Shown here: positions 8,901 to 17,354 of the stretch, piece after piece
Layout of the letters: every line of letters starts with the position of its first letter
Position numbering within the stretch: position 1 is the first letter of the stretch
From: Candidatus Eremiobacteraceae bacterium
Lineage (GTDB): Bacteria > Vulcanimicrobiota > Vulcanimicrobiia > Eremiobacterales > Eremiobacteraceae
NCBI GenBank assembly: GCA_035295225.1
Contig: DATGJI010000006.1
Location: 1 to 37,433 of the forward strand
Length of the DNA: 37,433 bases
Direction of reading: 5' to 3'
Program-made: the position numbers and the translations under genes
The notes under the pieces: model-generated
The model's input: only the letters and a program-made list of their open reading frames with translations
Database searches by the model: none
Told to the model about the DNA's origin: nothing

Positions 8901-9217
8901 GTCCGCTGGTGGGGAAGCGCACGTGGGGCGGCGTGATCGGCATCTGGCCGCGGCATCCCCTCGTAGACGGCACCGTCACCACGCAACCGGAGTTCTCAAC
9001 GTGGGCAAACGATGTCGGCTGGGGACTTGAGAACTACGGGACCGATCCCGACTTCGACGTGGACATCTCGCCGAACGACGCTGCCGCCGGCCGCGATCCG
9101 CAGATCGAAAAAGCGATCGAGCTCGCGCTTGACGCGCTGAAAAAATCGCCGCCGGTCTTACCTGATTTCTCGACGCGCCCGGATCTTCGCATCCCGGGAT
9201 CGCTTCCGCCGCGCTAG
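5972..9217 (+). CDS. Tricorn-like protease (S41 family)
   Basis: 1081 residues from the ATG at 5972; no strong Shine-Dalgarno. Residues 1 to about 500 hold TolB/WD-like propeller repeats (SRLTGEQGEASYPRLSPDAKTI, WSPDGHWLAYSW, FDPDGKYLYFLST), matching the beta6 and beta7 propellers of tricorn. A helical core, a PDZ domain (about residues 755-850, ALREGDVLLAINGRAL) and the C-terminal S41 domain follow. The tetrad is recognisable: Ser738-His739 in GTSHAYE, nucleophile Ser962 in FAGSDGD, and Glu1020 in GLENYGTDPD. There is no signal peptide, so it is a cytoplasmic peptidase that probably cuts peptides released by larger proteases. It is divergent from the peroxiredoxin gene (104-nt gap), and its stop overlaps the stop of the convergent downstream gene. 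Confidence 0.9.
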   Translation: MEESFGYYRYPSIADDLIAFVCEDSVWTVPASGGDASRLTGEQGEASYPRLSPDAKTIAFVGRDEGHPEIFVMPAAGGEARRVTFLGADQCIVSGWTPDGAEILFASDYQSPFVKETHVYAVRLSDGMVRAIGVGHAMVIALAPDGSVALGLNGVDPARWKRYRGGTAGDIWVSRAGDAQFRRLLKVPGNPVWPMWVGDRIFFVSDHEGVGNLYSCTSDGKEIRRHTDHVEYYVRFPSTDGTRIVYGAGAEIYSYDSRSDKSVRVAIDARSNPPQVRRKFLSAKTDLEHFAPHPDGHAVALIARGRPCTMSNWEDAVSTHGDGSRVRYRLAEWLPDGKRIVAVSDAEGEERIVVFSHDQLAPPATIAITGLDNGLGRAVAMRVAPKADVVAIGNHRYELILVDLTTGAARRIDRSPAARIEDLAWSPDGHWLAYSWAQFGDMSVLRIADAQNGETHDVTAALREDFSPSFDPDGKYLYFLSTRDFNPVYDMLQFDLGFPIAVRPFALPLRRDVPSPFVPAAKPVVHRALEDKAEEPPTPAPSHIGIDFDGIADRVIGFPVDEGRYEHLEAVKGRVLYTGFPMRSPLSPPGAGPEEPGGGTLWAFDLDDQRAFTLASDVSSFHVAADNRTVFYRSGDRLRAIDGLGKSFEGSERRVEPGRRSGWLDLGRASFELQPRDEWAQMYGEAWRLQRDHFWDDRMTGVDWQLVHDRYARLLPLVRTRAELSDLLWEMQGELGTSHAYESGGDHPRPRQYKRGFLGADLQYEEGAGGWRIDRVLRGDSWDRDADSPLAQPGSALREGDVLLAINGRALARDVSPGRLLVNEAGRDVALSVRSGDANVPRRVVVRALRDERPVRYRAWVTALRSRVHAATDGRVGYLHIPDMGPWGYAEFHRGYLLETHRDALIVDARYNRGGHVSALLLEKLARKRVGYDVSRWGHVLPYPPESVAGPIVAVTNQFAGSDGDIFSHFFKTYRLGPLVGKRTWGGVIGIWPRHPLVDGTVTTQPEFSTWANDVGWGLENYGTDPDFDVDISPNDAAAGRDPQIEKAIELALDALKKSPPVLPDFSTRPDLRIPGSLPPR

Positions 9218-12024
9218 CGGCGCCAGCCTAAGAGCGCTCGCAGCACGCCGCTCACCGACAACAACAAGAGCGGCAGCAAGAACAATCCCGCCGCGCGGTT
9301 GACGCGGACGACCGAAAGCGCGGAGACGGGCGAGCCCGCGACCGGGCAGTCGTCCGCTCGCGGCAGCGACGGCGAGAAGCGGTCCGCTTGCGTAAAGCTC
9401 GCCACCGATATGGTGATCGAGCGGACCGGTGTGCTCGCGCGCGCGCACTGGGGCGCGCCGGATGGCGCGGCCTGGAGCAGAACCGCCGCGAACAACGGCA
9501 CCGCAAGCGTCACAAAAAGCGTGCGCCATGGCCGCGTGCCGTAACCCGTGAGCCAACGCAGCGCCCTGTCGCCGGTGAGGCGACACAACTCCGCAAAGAA
9601 AGCCGCGCTGAAGAACGGATGACGAGCGGGTCGCACTGCGTCGCCTTCGCGCTCGCGCCTCCGATAGAGTGCCTCCGATATCTCCTGATCATGTAGCGCG
9701 GCACGCGCCGTTCGAGGATATGCTCGTGCCGAAGCCGAGCGATCGGCACCCTTCCCAGCGACGATCGAATATTTGGCGCCGCGTAGCGCGATCACGGCCG
9801 GACCCGTCGCCGTACCGCGCACGGCCTGTGCGGCCACGCTCTCGATGTCGACCGAGGGGAATTCCGCCCATTCGAGATCTAGCCGGCGAGCGAATCGTGC
9901 GGCGCTGAAGTCCGCACCCCGCGCAAGCGATGCGCCGTTGAAATCTGCGCCAGCGGCGAACGATGCGGCAGCGAACGAAAGTCTCGCGTCGGTCCGGATG
10001 CCTGAAAATACTGCGTCACCGGCGAACGATGCGCCGTCGAAATCGGTTGGGCCAAGCGTGCGCATCGCCGTGAAGCAAGCATCATCGTCGAAGCGCGCGC
10101 CCCCGAATGAGAGTGCCCCCAGCGCGGCGGCACCGCTTGCGTCGAAAGGCGCGAAGAATCGGCAGCGGCGGAACGTGGTGTCGCCGGACATTCGCGCGGC
10201 CGAGAGATCGGCTTTTCCCGTGAACGCCGCATCGTCGAACGTGCAGCGACGCGAGGTTTGCAAGCGCGCGAACGTCGCTGCGCCGCCGAATGTCGAGCCC
10301 GCGAACGATGCTCTCCCGCGCAGCCTCACGCCGGCCATGCGAGCGCCGTCGGCAAACGTGCAGCGGTCGAACGACGCGTCCCCGCCAGCCGCAAGACCGT
10401 CTGCCTCGAACGCTTGCTTGAAGGTGACGCCGACGAGCGAGAGCGTACCTCGAAAGTCGGCGCCGCCGAACATCGCCGGCCCCTCGAATGTCGCGCGTTC
10501 GAATGCCGCATTGCCGGTGCACGAGAATTCGTGGAACTGACCGACTCCCGCGAAGGTCGTTCCGGAGAACGTGGCGGACCCGGTCACTCGGGCGTTCGCG
10601 AAGTTCGCGTCGCGATGAAACGCGGCCTCGGCGAACGTCATGCTCCCGCCGGCAGCCGTGCTCCGCGCGTTGAGATCGGCGTGAAAGACCGCCTTCGCGA
10701 ATCCCCAATCACCGCCGGTCGTCACGTGCGCAAAGGACGTCGCGCTCTGGAACGTCGCCTGGGCAGCTTCGAGACCGCCTCCGATGGCCGACTGCGAAAA
10801 CCTCGCCTCGCCGCAAACGTTCAACGCGTCAAGCGACACATTGCCGCCGATCGCCGATCCGCTGAAATCCAGGTCACCGGCGCAGGTCGACCGAGCGAGC
10901 GTCAAGGACGACGCGTGAAGTCCGAACGCACGCAACGGACCTGCGAAGGTGGCTCCGGCGGCCGCAAACGACGTGCAGCGTGCGTTACCAAACGAACATT
11001 CCGATTCGAAGCGCGCCTGCGTGAAATCAAGAGCGCCGCTGCAGCGAACGCCCGCGAAGTCCGCCGCCCCCGCGAATGCCGCCGACTCGCACGAGAGCTC
11101 GCCGGCGCACTCAAGACCGTTGAGCGAGAGGCTGGCGGCGAATTGCGCTCCGTCGAAAACAGCCGATCCGGAAAGCTTGACGCCGTCGAAAGAAACGCGC
11201 GCGCCGAACGACGCCTCGAGCGCGGTGATATCGCCGTTCACGCGCGTATCCCGCAGCGTGACCGGTGCACCGAATTTCGCCGACGAGCAGGCGACGGGTC
11301 CGAAGCGCGACTCATCGATCGCGAATTCTCCGTTGAATGTCGCGCCGTTGAAGACGCAAGCACCGCCGATGTCGCTGCCGTGGATCGTCGCGCGACGCGT
11401 GACCGTCGCCTCGCCAAGATGGAGCGAGCCGCTCACATGAAGCGCGTCGAGACGCAAGGCATCGTCGAGTCGAATGCCGTGTGCGTTGGCGTTTCCGGTC
11501 ACCGTCACCGATGAGAACGCAGCCGCGCCAGCGACGTGCGTTTCGCTGAAGTCGCAATCGGCTCCAAAGGCAACGCTCGACAGTCGCAACCCGCCGAGGC
11601 AGTTGAGCCGGCGCATGGCGCAAGCGCTACCGAAGAATGCGTCGGTGACGACGAATTCGCCGCGGACCACGCTCTCGCTGAACGTGGCTTCGTCTTCAAA
11701 CCGCGTGTGCGGGAGCGTGAGGCCCCGCGCGAAGTCGCACGCCTTGAACCGCGCCGCCTTCGCGAACTTGGTGTCGGCGACGTCGAGGCCACCGAAGAAG
11801 CAGCCCGCAAACGACACGGGCGCAGGAATGAAGCGTCCGCTTAGGTCGAGGTCCCCTTCGAATATCGCTCCGGCGATGTCCAGCGGCACGCCGACACGCA
11901 CCGCTTCGACGATCCACTCGACGCGCACGCGACGGTCGGCTCTGCTAGCGCTCTCCGGGAAGTGCAACGACTCGCCGGCTAAAAGCGCAGCGAGTTTGGA
12001 CTCATCGGTACGGTCCGCGATCAT
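9214..12024 (-). CDS. Large pentapeptide-repeat protein with C-terminal membrane helices
   Basis: 936 residues. After about 45 non-repeat residues the chain is almost entirely pentapeptide-like repeats in about 20-residue super-units (F at the centre position, for example GSATFSGTTFAGVGQFHEFS and AAFERATFEGPAMFGGADF) to about residue 750, predicting a very long right-handed quadrilateral beta-helix. A basic linker follows (ALYRRREREGDAVRPARHP), then WLTGYGTRPWRTLF and two hydrophobic helices (about 828-848 and 911-931), an arrangement seen in pentapeptide proteins with an ion-channel-like tail. There is no N-terminal signal, so the helix should sit in the cytoplasm at the membrane. The role is unknown. 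Its TAG stop and that of the convergent tricorn gene share the palindrome CTAG at 9214-9217. Codon bias and the repeats create long false frames on the other strand. Confidence 0.85.
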   Translation of the reverse strand: MIADRTDESKLAALLAGESLHFPESASRADRRVRVEWIVEAVRVGVPLDIAGAIFEGDLDLSGRFIPAPVSFAGCFFGGLDVADTKFAKAARFKACDFARGLTLPHTRFEDEATFSESVVRGEFVVTDAFFGSACAMRRLNCLGGLRLSSVAFGADCDFSETHVAGAAAFSSVTVTGNANAHGIRLDDALRLDALHVSGSLHLGEATVTRRATIHGSDIGGACVFNGATFNGEFAIDESRFGPVACSSAKFGAPVTLRDTRVNGDITALEASFGARVSFDGVKLSGSAVFDGAQFAASLSLNGLECAGELSCESAAFAGAADFAGVRCSGALDFTQARFESECSFGNARCTSFAAAGATFAGPLRAFGLHASSLTLARSTCAGDLDFSGSAIGGNVSLDALNVCGEARFSQSAIGGGLEAAQATFQSATSFAHVTTGGDWGFAKAVFHADLNARSTAAGGSMTFAEAAFHRDANFANARVTGSATFSGTTFAGVGQFHEFSCTGNAAFERATFEGPAMFGGADFRGTLSLVGVTFKQAFEADGLAAGGDASFDRCTFADGARMAGVRLRGRASFAGSTFGGAATFARLQTSRRCTFDDAAFTGKADLSAARMSGDTTFRRCRFFAPFDASGAAALGALSFGGARFDDDACFTAMRTLGPTDFDGASFAGDAVFSGIRTDARLSFAAASFAAGADFNGASLARGADFSAARFARRLDLEWAEFPSVDIESVAAQAVRGTATGPAVIALRGAKYSIVAGKGADRSASARAYPRTARAALHDQEISEALYRRREREGDAVRPARHPFFSAAFFAELCRLTGDRALRWLTGYGTRPWRTLFVTLAVPLFAAVLLQAAPSGAPQCARASTPVRSITISVASFTQADRFSPSLPRADDCPVAGSPVSALSVVRVNRAAGLFLLPLLLLSVSGVLRALLGWRR

Positions 12025-12075
12025 ATTCGGTCACTTAGAATCGCCGCGCAACCGAACCTCTGTATATCGGCCCGG

Positions 12076-14013
12076 TCAATGCAATCCGTACACCACGATC
12101 TGGTTTCCATCGGAGACGTACACCCGACCGTTGACAACGGTGGGGACCGAATAGAGATTGCCTTTCGGATTGCCGAACACGCCGACGACCGTGGCAAATA
12201 GTTTCTTCTTGAGATTGGTCGCGTCGTACGCTTCCAATCCGACGTTGTGGTTCGAACCGCCTTGCTGCGGGCGATCGACGACCCAGACGATACCGGTCCC
12301 GGGAACTTCGAGGTTCGAGCTTACAACCGGAATCGTGCCGCCTTCTCCCGACAACGTGGTCTTCGATTGACTGATCATCGAGAGCGAAGGCTTCGGCTGG
12401 TACGATAGCGCCCACGCCTTGAGGAAGTCTTGGCCGCCGCCATAGTAGATGTACGGCGTGCCGGTCGGCGTCACGTAGTATGCCGGTCCGCCTTCGACGC
12501 CGAGCTTCTGCCCTACGGCGTCCGGAATGGCTTCGACGACGTTATCCGGTCCGCCAGGCGTGAAGCCGCCCATTGAGGCGCTGTCCATGAGATAGAGCGT
12601 CTTGCCTTTGCCGGCCGTGACGAGCAATTGCGGATCGCCCTGCGCCTGCGACGGAATCACCATGACGCCGCCCGATCCTAAATCGAAGTCCTTCGCATCC
12701 AGGTCGGCCTGGTTGTATGGCGTGAAGAAATCGTGGACGTGAAGCGTATTAGCGGCGAGGCGAAGCACGCTGTCGCCAAAATTCGCCGTGCCGTCGAAAG
12801 CGCCGTTGCCGGTGACGGCGTAAACGTTGCCTTGGAAATCCGCGGCGGGCGCGAATCCCCCGGCCCAAATGCTCGCGAAGCCTTCAGTTCTGTTCGGCGA
12901 TCCGTTGAAGACGGCGAGTTGACTCAACGTGTCGGCCGAATATGCGATCAGCCAGCCGTGCGCATCCGGCCCGAAAAGATCGCAGTACGAGCCGAACCCG
13001 ATATAGAGAACGCCGCGGGAAAGCAGGAGCCCGGGGCGCTGATGCTCGCGTTTGGCATCGAACACTAAGGGGGCTTCGCCTTTCACCGGATACGTTGCGG
13101 TGATCGCTATCGGGCTGCCTGGTTTGTCGAGCCCGGTGCGGATATCCAACGCGTGCAGCATAAGAAAGTACGATGGCACGCCGAAGTGCAGATGCTTGAT
13201 TTTCGCGACGAGATACATGGTTCGGGTCGTGACGTCGATGACGGGCGTGGATGTGACGCCGATGGCCGGAACGATGTTCAAGCAATTGCCGGTGTTGCGC
13301 GTCGGCATCGGAGAGTCGCCGTTGGCAGCGTTGGCGAGACTTGTCGTCCAGAGCGGCGCGCCGGTCTCGGCATCAAACGCGTATGCGGTGTCGTTCTCCG
13401 TCACCGTGAAAAGGGTGTCGTGCGTTCCGATACCGGGCATCACGACTTGCTGCACGTAGAGCGGTTGCGCAAGCACTTCCCCGTCCACGTTCAGCGTGTA
13501 GAGCGGTCCGAACGAGGAGCTTGCGACGTTGGCCGTCGTCAACGTCGTTTCGAACGCATCCCACCCCGTCCTGAAATTGTTGAAATGATACGTTGTGTAG
13601 TCCATGTTGACCGCAACGGCTTGCGAGATGAGCGGTCCGACGGCTGTGCGTTCGGTTGCGGCCACGCGCTCTCCGGGTGAGAGCAGTCGCGGCAGAAAGA
13701 TCCGTGCCGCATACCCGTTTGCGATGCCGGATGCGAGCCAGTTGCCATCGGCGTAGATGTCGATCCGCGAACCGGGGAACGTGTTTCCCACTACCACCGC
13801 GTCGGACGATTCGTCTATCGGGTAGAGCACCGGCGCGGAACGAGGCTTTGGCGCCGCCTGCATCCACGGCCACGGAGCTGCTTGCGTGGCGCGCAACCGG
13901 CCGATGGCGCGGGCTTGCGCGCCTGCCGGAGCGGCAGCTGCTTGGGCCGCCGTCGCCGCACATAGGATGATGACCAGAAGCGGCAGCGCCGAGCGCAGAC
14001 AGTGCCGATGCAT
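12076..14013 (-). CDS. Exported PQQ-type beta-propeller protein
   Basis: 645 residues. Residues 1 to about 26 are a signal peptide (SALPLLVIILCAATAAQAAA). A linker and a small strand-rich region (SSDAVVVGNTFPGSRIDIYADGNW) follow, and from about residue 145 the PQQ-like propeller repeats LYTLNVDGEVLAQPLYVQ, DTLFTVTENDTAYAFDAETGAPLW and VVNGRVYVSDGNQIVVYGLH, typical of BamB/quinoprotein-like propellers. None of the catalytic residues of PQQ dehydrogenases is evident, so a scaffold or binding role is more likely than an enzyme. GAGGGAA upstream and a T-run precede the ATG. It is probably monocistronic, as a palindrome separates it from the RND gene. Confidence 0.82.
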   Translation of the reverse strand: MHRHCLRSALPLLVIILCAATAAQAAAAPAGAQARAIGRLRATQAAPWPWMQAAPKPRSAPVLYPIDESSDAVVVGNTFPGSRIDIYADGNWLASGIANGYAARIFLPRLLSPGERVAATERTAVGPLISQAVAVNMDYTTYHFNNFRTGWDAFETTLTTANVASSSFGPLYTLNVDGEVLAQPLYVQQVVMPGIGTHDTLFTVTENDTAYAFDAETGAPLWTTSLANAANGDSPMPTRNTGNCLNIVPAIGVTSTPVIDVTTRTMYLVAKIKHLHFGVPSYFLMLHALDIRTGLDKPGSPIAITATYPVKGEAPLVFDAKREHQRPGLLLSRGVLYIGFGSYCDLFGPDAHGWLIAYSADTLSQLAVFNGSPNRTEGFASIWAGGFAPAADFQGNVYAVTGNGAFDGTANFGDSVLRLAANTLHVHDFFTPYNQADLDAKDFDLGSGGVMVIPSQAQGDPQLLVTAGKGKTLYLMDSASMGGFTPGGPDNVVEAIPDAVGQKLGVEGGPAYYVTPTGTPYIYYGGGQDFLKAWALSYQPKPSLSMISQSKTTLSGEGGTIPVVSSNLEVPGTGIVWVVDRPQQGGSNHNVGLEAYDATNLKKKLFATVVGVFGNPKGNLYSVPTVVNGRVYVSDGNQIVVYGLH

Positions 14014-14058
14014 AAAAAAAGGTTCCCTCGTAATCGCGGCCGAGAAATGCCCTTCATC

Positions 14059-14064
14059 ATTATA
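14059..14064 (-). promoter_or_regulatory. Candidate -10 box for the PQQ-propeller gene
   Basis: The minus strand carries an exact TATAAT 45 nt before the ATG at 14013, giving a leader of about 39 nt. The -35 region 17 nt upstream (CTATAC) is poor, so this is only a candidate. Confidence 0.4.
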
Positions 14065-14124
14065 CTCAAGCGACTATCGAGGTATAGGGACCTATGGGGC
14101 ACGCAGGCCCTCTCGTTTCCGTAG

Positions 14125-14147
14125 TAGGGCGAGCATCGCTCGCCCTA
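14125..14147. repeat. Short palindromic intergenic element
   Basis: Arms TAGGGCGAGC (14125-14134) and GCTCGCCCTA (14138-14147) are perfectly complementary around ATC. It shares the TAGGGCG edge with the palindromes at 25502 and 34956, so it may belong to the same broad family. It lies 13 nt past the end of the RND gene and may act as its terminator. Confidence 0.55.
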
Positions 14148-14159
14148 TCGTCGCGAAAG

Positions 14160-17100
14160 CTAGAGCGCTTCGGCGAGTTCTGGATCGAGCTCGAGCAGTT
14201 CGAGTCGCCGCTCGGCCGCTCTGGCGCGACGCCGTTCGACGAACCCGACGAGTTTGATGTAGACCGCCGGCACGAGGAACAGAGTCATGAACAGCGATGA
14301 GGCCAGTCCGCCGATGATCACCATGGCCATGGACTGACGGAACTGCGCGCCTTCGGTGATCCCTAATGCGAGCGGCAGCATGCCGACGATCATCGATGCC
14401 GTGGTCATCACGATCGGCCGGAACCGGATCGAGGCGGACTCGACGATCGCTTCGTTCAGCGTCAGGCCGCGCTGTTCGTGAAGCGTGTTCGCATAGTCCA
14501 CGAGCAGGATGCCATTCTTCGCGACGAGGCCCATGAGCATCACGATACCGAGCATGGAAAATATGTTGAGCGTCTGACCTTCAAACGCGGCAGCATCCGG
14601 AAACACCGCGTGAAGAGCATTCGCGACGACGAGAATACCCGCCGCTCCGACGATGGCCACTGGGATTGAAGCCATGATCACGACCGGCGTCAGATAGTTG
14701 CGATAGAGTATCACGAGCAGCATGTAGATCAACACGAACGATGTGGTGAGCGCGATGCCGATCTTCGTCATCGTGTCTTGCAGGAACTGGACGTCACCTT
14801 CCGAGGCGACGTGAACGCCCGCGGGTAAGAAGCCCGGACTCTTGAGCGCTGCCTGCACCTTGCTATCGATCGGTCCGATCGGCGCGTTGTGGAGCGTGTT
14901 GGCGAAGACGCGGACGATCCGCTCGCGATCGATCCGTCGCAGCACTGGCGGTTCGCGGATCCAGTTGAAGGTCGCGACGTCGCCTAGCGGCACGAGTTGA
15001 CCATTCAAGGCCCGGACAGGCGTGGTTTCCAGATTGTGCACGTTGTTGCGGACGTCGGGCGCGAACTGGACGACGGTGTCGATGAGGCCCTGATCGCTGC
15101 GAACCTTCGTGGCGATGACGCCTCCCACTGCTGCGCGTGCCGTGCCGGCGGCGTCGGCGGGCGACACGTCAAGCGCCGTCGCCCGCGCTCGATCCACTCG
15201 GACTTCAAGTCGCGGCCCGGTCATCAGGCTCGTCGCGTTCACGCCGGTCGCATTCGGCAGTCTCTTGATGAAGTCGGCAAGCTTTGCAGAGGCGGCGTCG
15301 AGCGCATCGGCCGGTCCGCTCAGCGTGTACGTGATCGCCGCTCCGCCGCCGTTCTGCGCGCCGCCCGATGTCAGCAGCGCCCCGGGTACCATCCACGACA
15401 TGGTGTTGAGCTGGTCGACGATCTTGTGCTCGTCGTGGCGATACTTCGTCAGGAGATCGATCTGGATGGAGGACGTATACGTGCCGTCGCCGCCGATGGT
15501 CTCCACGACGTCTTTGACGCGCGGATCTTTCATGAAGACAGCGGCGACCCGGTCGGTACCGGCTTGCGTCGCGCGAAGCGACGTTCCGATCGGATATTGC
15601 AGGTTCGCGATCGCCGTGCCGTATTCGGTGTTCGGTTGGAACTCGAACGGTATGACGCCGGACCCAATGAGAACGAGCGCGCCGAGCACGAGTACGAGCG
15701 AGGTGCTCATGACGATCCACGGATGCCGCAGTGCTAACGGAAGAGCGCGATCGTGGTATGCTTTGCGGATTCCGTCGAACCAGTTCGTGAACGCGCGCAC
15801 AAATGCGAGCCTGCTCTCTTTGGGCTTGCGCAAGACCGCCCATTTGGCGGCAAGGAGCGGCGTCAGCGTGAAGGAGACGAGCAGCGAGAACATCGTCGCG
15901 GTCACGATCACGAGCGCGTATTCCCGAAGGAACTCGCCGACGATGCCGCCCATGAAGGCGATGGGCGCAAACACGACGACATCCACGAGCGTTATGGCCA
16001 CGGCGGCTCCGCCGATCTCGGTCCGGCCGACGAGCGCTGCTTCGTCGGCGCGCTTTCCCATTTCTCGATGCCTGGTGATGTTTTCGATGACCACAATGGA
16101 GTCGTCGACTAAAATTCCTATGGTCAGCGAGAGTCCCATGAGCGAGAGCAAGTCGATGGAGAACCCAAGCATCCACATCACGAAGAACGTCGCAAGAATC
16201 GATGTAGGAATCGCGATCATGACGACGGCCGCGCTGCGCCACATGTGCAGGAAGAGCAGCAGCACGAGCGCGGTCAGGAAAATGCCTTCGGCGAGGTTCT
16301 GGCCGACGCCGGCGACGGCTTCCTTCAGAAAGTCCTCATCCGCCTGTATCTCTTGGAAGTGGACGTGCGGATTCTGTGTTGCGAGGTCTGCGAGTTTTGC
16401 GCGGACCAGTTTTGTGGTCGAAGCGGTGTCGCCGTCGGAGTCGTGCGAAACATTCAAGACGATCGCGGGCTTGCCGTTCAGCGTGGAGATCACGAGTTGA
16501 TCGGCATGCGTATCGCTGATCGTGGCGAGGTCGCCCACTTTGAGCGAATCGGGCGGGGCGCCCGGCACGCTCACGGGCAGCTGTGCGAAGTCGGCGGGAT
16601 CGGTGATGTCCGCGCGCACGCCCACGGTGGCTTCGGTCGCTCCCTGGTCGAGCCGGCCGCCCGGCAAGCTGACGTTCCCCGCGGCAAGCGCGTTGCTCAC
16701 GTCGAGAAGCGTCGCGCCCGCGCCCATCAAGCGTGTGGGGTCGGGGTTGACGTGGATCTCCCGAGTGAAATCGCCGCCGGTGCTGATCGTCCCCACGCCC
16801 TTGATGCCGCGCAGTGCCGGGATGACCTCTTGTTGGACGAGATCCGAGAGCGCCACCGGCGACATGCTCGCCGACGTGATCGCATACGTCATGATCGACT
16901 GAGAGCCGGTATCGGCGCGCTGTAACTGGGGCGGATTGAGGTCAGGCGGCTGGAATGCCCGCGCTTGGTCCACGGCCTGCTGGACATCGTTTGCCCCGGC
17001 GTTGACGTCGGTGCCCAGCTTGAACTGGACGGAGATCGTAGCGCCGCCTTCGGTCGACCGCGAGAAGATCTGATCGACGTGGCGGACGTTTTGCAGCTGA

Positions 17101-17306
17101 TCCTCGATCGGCCGGACGACCAGCCGTTCCATCTCCTCCGGGCTGGCGCCGGGGTAGGCCGCGTCCACTTCCACGCCCGGGAACTGGACGTTGGGGTTGA
17201 CGTTCTGCCCCATCATGAAGAAACCGACGATGCCAAAGGCCACAACTGCCGCGAAAAACAGCGTGATAATCGTGGGTTGCTTGAGCGCGAATCTCGTCAG
17301 CCACAT
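14160..17306 (-). CDS. RND efflux pump inner-membrane subunit (HAE1/AcrB family)
   Basis: 1048 residues, the usual AcrB length. It opens with MWLTRFALKQPTIITLFFAAVVAFG (TM1) and a porter domain (VEVDAAYPGASPEEMERLVVRPIEDQL, SVQFKLGTDVNAG). TM4 carries the proton-relay pair Asp401-Asp402 in GILVDDSIVVIENI, and TM10 carries LMGLVAKNGILLVDYANTL with the conserved Lys. The family exports drugs, solvents or lipids by proton antiport as a trimer, together with a periplasmic adaptor and an outer-membrane channel. Neither partner gene is in the window. It starts 49 nt after the anti-sigma stop on the same strand, so it probably belongs to the sigma/anti-sigma operon and may be induced by that sigma factor (inference). 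Confidence 0.93.
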   Translation of the reverse strand: MWLTRFALKQPTIITLFFAAVVAFGIVGFFMMGQNVNPNVQFPGVEVDAAYPGASPEEMERLVVRPIEDQLQNVRHVDQIFSRSTEGGATISVQFKLGTDVNAGANDVQQAVDQARAFQPPDLNPPQLQRADTGSQSIMTYAITSASMSPVALSDLVQQEVIPALRGIKGVGTISTGGDFTREIHVNPDPTRLMGAGATLLDVSNALAAGNVSLPGGRLDQGATEATVGVRADITDPADFAQLPVSVPGAPPDSLKVGDLATISDTHADQLVISTLNGKPAIVLNVSHDSDGDTASTTKLVRAKLADLATQNPHVHFQEIQADEDFLKEAVAGVGQNLAEGIFLTALVLLLFLHMWRSAAVVMIAIPTSILATFFVMWMLGFSIDLLSLMGLSLTIGILVDDSIVVIENITRHREMGKRADEAALVGRTEIGGAAVAITLVDVVVFAPIAFMGGIVGEFLREYALVIVTATMFSLLVSFTLTPLLAAKWAVLRKPKESRLAFVRAFTNWFDGIRKAYHDRALPLALRHPWIVMSTSLVLVLGALVLIGSGVIPFEFQPNTEYGTAIANLQYPIGTSLRATQAGTDRVAAVFMKDPRVKDVVETIGGDGTYTSSIQIDLLTKYRHDEHKIVDQLNTMSWMVPGALLTSGGAQNGGGAAITYTLSGPADALDAASAKLADFIKRLPNATGVNATSLMTGPRLEVRVDRARATALDVSPADAAGTARAAVGGVIATKVRSDQGLIDTVVQFAPDVRNNVHNLETTPVRALNGQLVPLGDVATFNWIREPPVLRRIDRERIVRVFANTLHNAPIGPIDSKVQAALKSPGFLPAGVHVASEGDVQFLQDTMTKIGIALTTSFVLIYMLLVILYRNYLTPVVIMASIPVAIVGAAGILVVANALHAVFPDAAAFEGQTLNIFSMLGIVMLMGLVAKNGILLVDYANTLHEQRGLTLNEAIVESASIRFRPIVMTTASMIVGMLPLALGITEGAQFRQSMAMVIIGGLASSLFMTLFLVPAVYIKLVGFVERRRARAAERRLELLELDPELAEAL

Positions 17307-17354
17307 GCGAGGTGTACCGCCGGTCGGGGACTATTGTTTCACGCTCTGTTCGCT

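Noticed and set aside
10258-11514. 418-codon plus-strand frame opposite the pentapeptide gene
   Set aside because: It mirrors the repetitive codons of the minus-strand gene and has an Arg/Glu/Ala-rich low-complexity product without family features.
14076-14096. ATAGG-GA-CCTAT as an additional palindromic element
   Set aside because: It has only 5-bp arms and could easily occur by chance.
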